A stretch of DNA of 6,388 nt, taken from Betaproteobacteria bacterium. GTDB lineage: Bacteria; Pseudomonadota; Gammaproteobacteria; Burkholderiales; Casimicrobiaceae. Below the pieces are notes generated by a model. The model searched no databases, was not told the DNA's origin, and was given only the letters and a program-made list of their open reading frames with translations. This document shows positions 4,743 through 6,388 of the stretch, one piece after another. The translations under genes and the position numbers were made by a program. The stretch is from assembly GCA_003153335.1 (NCBI GenBank), contig PLYG01000344.1:2431-8818 (forward strand), read 5' to 3'. Positions within the stretch are counted from its first letter, which is position 1, and each line of letters opens with the position of its first letter.

Positions 4743-5789
4743 TTGACCCGCGATGCCGCCCTATCGAAGTCGCCACCGATGCATCTGCCTGTGCTGGGTC
4801 TGATGCTTGGTGATTGCACGGGCATCGGCGCGGAACTATGCGCCCGCGTCCTCGCCGATGGACGCCTCAACGATGCCGCCCGTTTGCTGGTCGTCGGCGA
4901 CACCCGCGTATTGGAGCAAGGGGCGCGCGACGCCGGCGTCGCACTCGAGTGGCGAGCGTATTCAGCGCCGGAAGAAGTCGACTGGTCGCGGCAGGAGATT
5001 CCCGTGATCGACCTGAAGAACCTCGATCCCGCTACGATCCAGCGTGGCCAGGTGTCGCCCGAATCGGGCCGGATCACAGGTGAAACGCTCGCCACCATGA
5101 TCGACCTCGCGCTCGCGGGCCGCATCGACGGGATCACCTTCGCACCGCTCAACAAAGGTGCGTTGCATGCCGGCGGCTGGCGCTTCAACGATGAACATCA
5201 GATGTTTGCTCAACTCACCAGGCAGACGGGATATTTCAGCGAGATGAACGTGCTCGACAATCTGTGGATGTCGCGCGTGACTTCACACGTTGCACTGAAG
5301 ACCGCGCTGGAACAGATAACGCCCGAGCGGATCGAGCAGGCGATCACGCTGGCCGATCAGACCATGCGCAGTGCCGGCTTCAGCGCGCCGCGCATTGCCG
5401 TTGCCGCGCTGAATCCGCATGGCGGCGAAAATGGCCTGTTTGGCCGCGACGAGATCGACATCATCGCGCCGGCGGTCGCCCGCGCCGCGGCGCGCGGGAT
5501 CAATTGCCGCGGACCTTTCCCGGCCGACACCGTGTTCTTGAAGGCGCTCGCCGGCGATTATGATGGCGTGTTGACCATGTATCATGATCAAGGCCAGATC
5601 GCGACGAAACTCAAGGGCTTCAATCGCGGCGTTACCGTCACTGCCGGCCTGAAGACGATATTCACTACGCCTGCTCACGGTACCGCCTTCGACATCGTCG
5701 GCAAAGGCTGCGCGAGCACGGGAGCATTGGAGCAAGCAGTGCGCCTGGGCGCCCGCCTTGCCGGTTCCCGGAAACGCGCCACCACATAA
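4743..5789 (+). CDS. pdxA: PdxA-family dehydrogenase (4-hydroxythreonine-4-phosphate dehydrogenase-like)
   Basis: A 348-residue, apparently complete PdxA-family NAD(P)-dependent metal dehydrogenase. True PdxA oxidises 4-hydroxy-threonine phosphate in vitamin B6 synthesis; paralogues (PdxA2, TphB-like) act on sugar-acid phosphates or cis-dihydrodiols. The three metal-binding histidines are H182 (VTSHVAL), H226 (LNPHGGENGLFG) and H281 (MYHDQGQIATK), at the same spacing as H166/H211/H266 of E. coli PdxA. Other signatures are GPFPADTVF and HGTAFDIVGKG. The N-terminal loop reads GDCTGIGAE, where biosynthetic enzymes have GDPAGIGPE, which with the neighbouring MmgE/PrpD gene favours a catabolic paralogue. 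The start is TTG 4743-4745, six bases after GGAG (4733-4736); an ATG at residue 13 is the alternative. The preceding 120 bases are AT-rich, with no clear promoter. Confidence 0.88.
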   Translation: MTRDAALSKSPPMHLPVLGLMLGDCTGIGAELCARVLADGRLNDAARLLVVGDTRVLEQGARDAGVALEWRAYSAPEEVDWSRQEIPVIDLKNLDPATIQRGQVSPESGRITGETLATMIDLALAGRIDGITFAPLNKGALHAGGWRFNDEHQMFAQLTRQTGYFSEMNVLDNLWMSRVTSHVALKTALEQITPERIEQAITLADQTMRSAGFSAPRIAVAALNPHGGENGLFGRDEIDIIAPAVARAAARGINCRGPFPADTVFLKALAGDYDGVLTMYHDQGQIATKLKGFNRGVTVTAGLKTIFTTPAHGTAFDIVGKGCASTGALEQAVRLGARLAGSRKRATT

Positions 5790-5820
5790 CGTCAATCGCC
5801 ACTCGGCCCACTCATTACTC

Positions 5821-5826
5821 AAAGGA
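5821..5826 (+). promoter_or_regulatory. Shine-Dalgarno of the MmgE/PrpD gene
   Basis: AAAGGA ten bases before the ATG at 5837, in the 47-base gap after pdxA. No terminator hairpin or promoter was seen in the gap, so the two genes probably share a transcript. Confidence 0.55.
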
Positions 5827-5836
5827 AATAACTGTC

Positions 5837-6388
5837 ATGTCAGCCTCCACGCCCGCCGTTTCCTCTCACACCGACCCCTCGCTTACCGCGTATGTCGCCG
5901 ACTTTGTGGTCGTCACGCGCGCGCAAGCCATACCCGCCGATGTGGCGCGCCTGGGCAAACGTTCAGTGCTCGATGGCCTGGGGCTGGCCCTGGCCGGCGC
6001 CGCGGCGGAGTGTGGTCGTATCACGCGGCGCTACCTCGGTGACCTGGGCATCGCCAATGATAGCGGCAGCACCGTGATCGGCAGCACCCTGCGTGTGCCC
6101 GCGCGCTTTGCGGCGTTCGCCAACGGCATTGCCATTCACGCCGACGACTACGACGATACCCAGCTCGCCATCGCCAAAGACCGTGTCTATGGCTTGCTCA
6201 CCCATCCGACGGCGCCGGCCCTGGCGGCGGTGCTGGCGGTCGCGGAGCGGGATCAGCGTAGCGGCCGGGACTTGATGACGGCGTATCAGGTGGCGGTCGA
6301 GGTCGAGTGCAAGATAGCCGAGGCTATTCTGCCGCGACATTATCAGGAGGGCTTTCACAGCACGGCCACGTGCGGCGCGATCGGGGCG
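5837..6388 (+). CDS. MmgE/PrpD family protein, 5' part
   Basis: The first 184 codons are in the window and the frame is open to its end; the family is usually about 450 residues. MmgE/PrpD proteins include 2-methylcitrate dehydratase, cis-aconitate decarboxylase and iminodisuccinate epimerase. Family motifs are in order: an N-terminal helical repeat with KRSVLDGLGLALAG (41-54), the active-site segment NGIAIHADDYDDT (96-108), HPTAPALAAVLAVAE (123-137) and GFHSTATCGAIG (172-183). These are conserved positions of the all-helical domain. The ATG 5837 has AAAGGA upstream. It follows the pdxA-like gene by 47 bases on the same strand, which suggests a shared catabolic pathway for a carboxylic acid. 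Which dehydratase, epimerase or decarboxylase it is cannot be decided here. Confidence 0.9.
   Translation, partial: MSASTPAVSSHTDPSLTAYVADFVVVTRAQAIPADVARLGKRSVLDGLGLALAGAAAECGRITRRYLGDLGIANDSGSTVIGSTLRVPARFAAFANGIAIHADDYDDTQLAIAKDRVYGLLTHPTAPALAAVLAVAERDQRSGRDLMTAYQVAVEVECKIAEAILPRHYQEGFHSTATCGAIGA

Noticed and set aside
3995..4776. Overlapping minus-strand ORFs of 174-197 residues
   Set aside because: They cross the intI remnant and the plus-strand ORF and show no family motif or ribosome-binding site.
1..6388. CRISPR array, tRNA or rRNA genes
   Set aside because: No regularly spaced repeats and no tRNA or rRNA-like sequence were found on either strand by eye.

Overview
The window comes from a GC-rich proteobacterium. 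A betaproteobacterium is the likeliest guess, from codon use and from the pdxA-like + MmgE/PrpD pair, but no marker gene settles it. It holds the remains of an integron beside a catabolic-looking operon. The integron has been split by a two-gene rolling-circle insertion sequence.

Left part (1-940), read on the minus strand. A higBA toxin-antitoxin pair has its own promoter and a two-site operator. It sits in what looks like a complete integron gene cassette (868 down to 106). A folded attC site lies at 157-100. The cassette's first core site (GTTCGGC, 869-863) is the exact reverse complement of the attC R'' box (GCCGAAC, 157-151), as expected if one excised circle once joined them. Right after the attC, a PP-loop ATPase gene starts and runs off the left edge; it may be a second cassette or flanking chromosome. 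Between the cassette and the insertion sequence lies a perfect 14-bp inverted repeat that looks like the 3' half of another attC, from a lost cassette.

Middle (941-3431). An IS91-like element carries a tyrosine recombinase gene followed by an HUH/Y2 transposase gene, both on the minus strand. Its ends are 13/14-bp terminal inverted repeats, each continuing into a small subterminal ACCGC-loop-GCGGT hairpin. CTTG flanks both ends; CTTG (CAAG on the other strand) is one of the tetranucleotides IS91 elements target.

Right of the element (3432-4020). There is a possible attI/upstream region with short GCCGGATA repeats, then a broken integron integrase gene (intI) on the plus strand. It has a large internal deletion, a frameshift and a stop. 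intI points away from the cassettes, which is the normal integron layout. The array can therefore no longer be rearranged by its own integrase, while the self-promoted addiction module has been kept.

Right part (4021-6388). An unassigned stretch and a small hypothetical ORF are followed by a complete pdxA-family dehydrogenase gene and, 47 bases on, the 5' part of an MmgE/PrpD-family gene. The last two look like an operon of a small-molecule (probably hydroxy-acid or aromatic) catabolic pathway, but the substrate cannot be read from the sequence.
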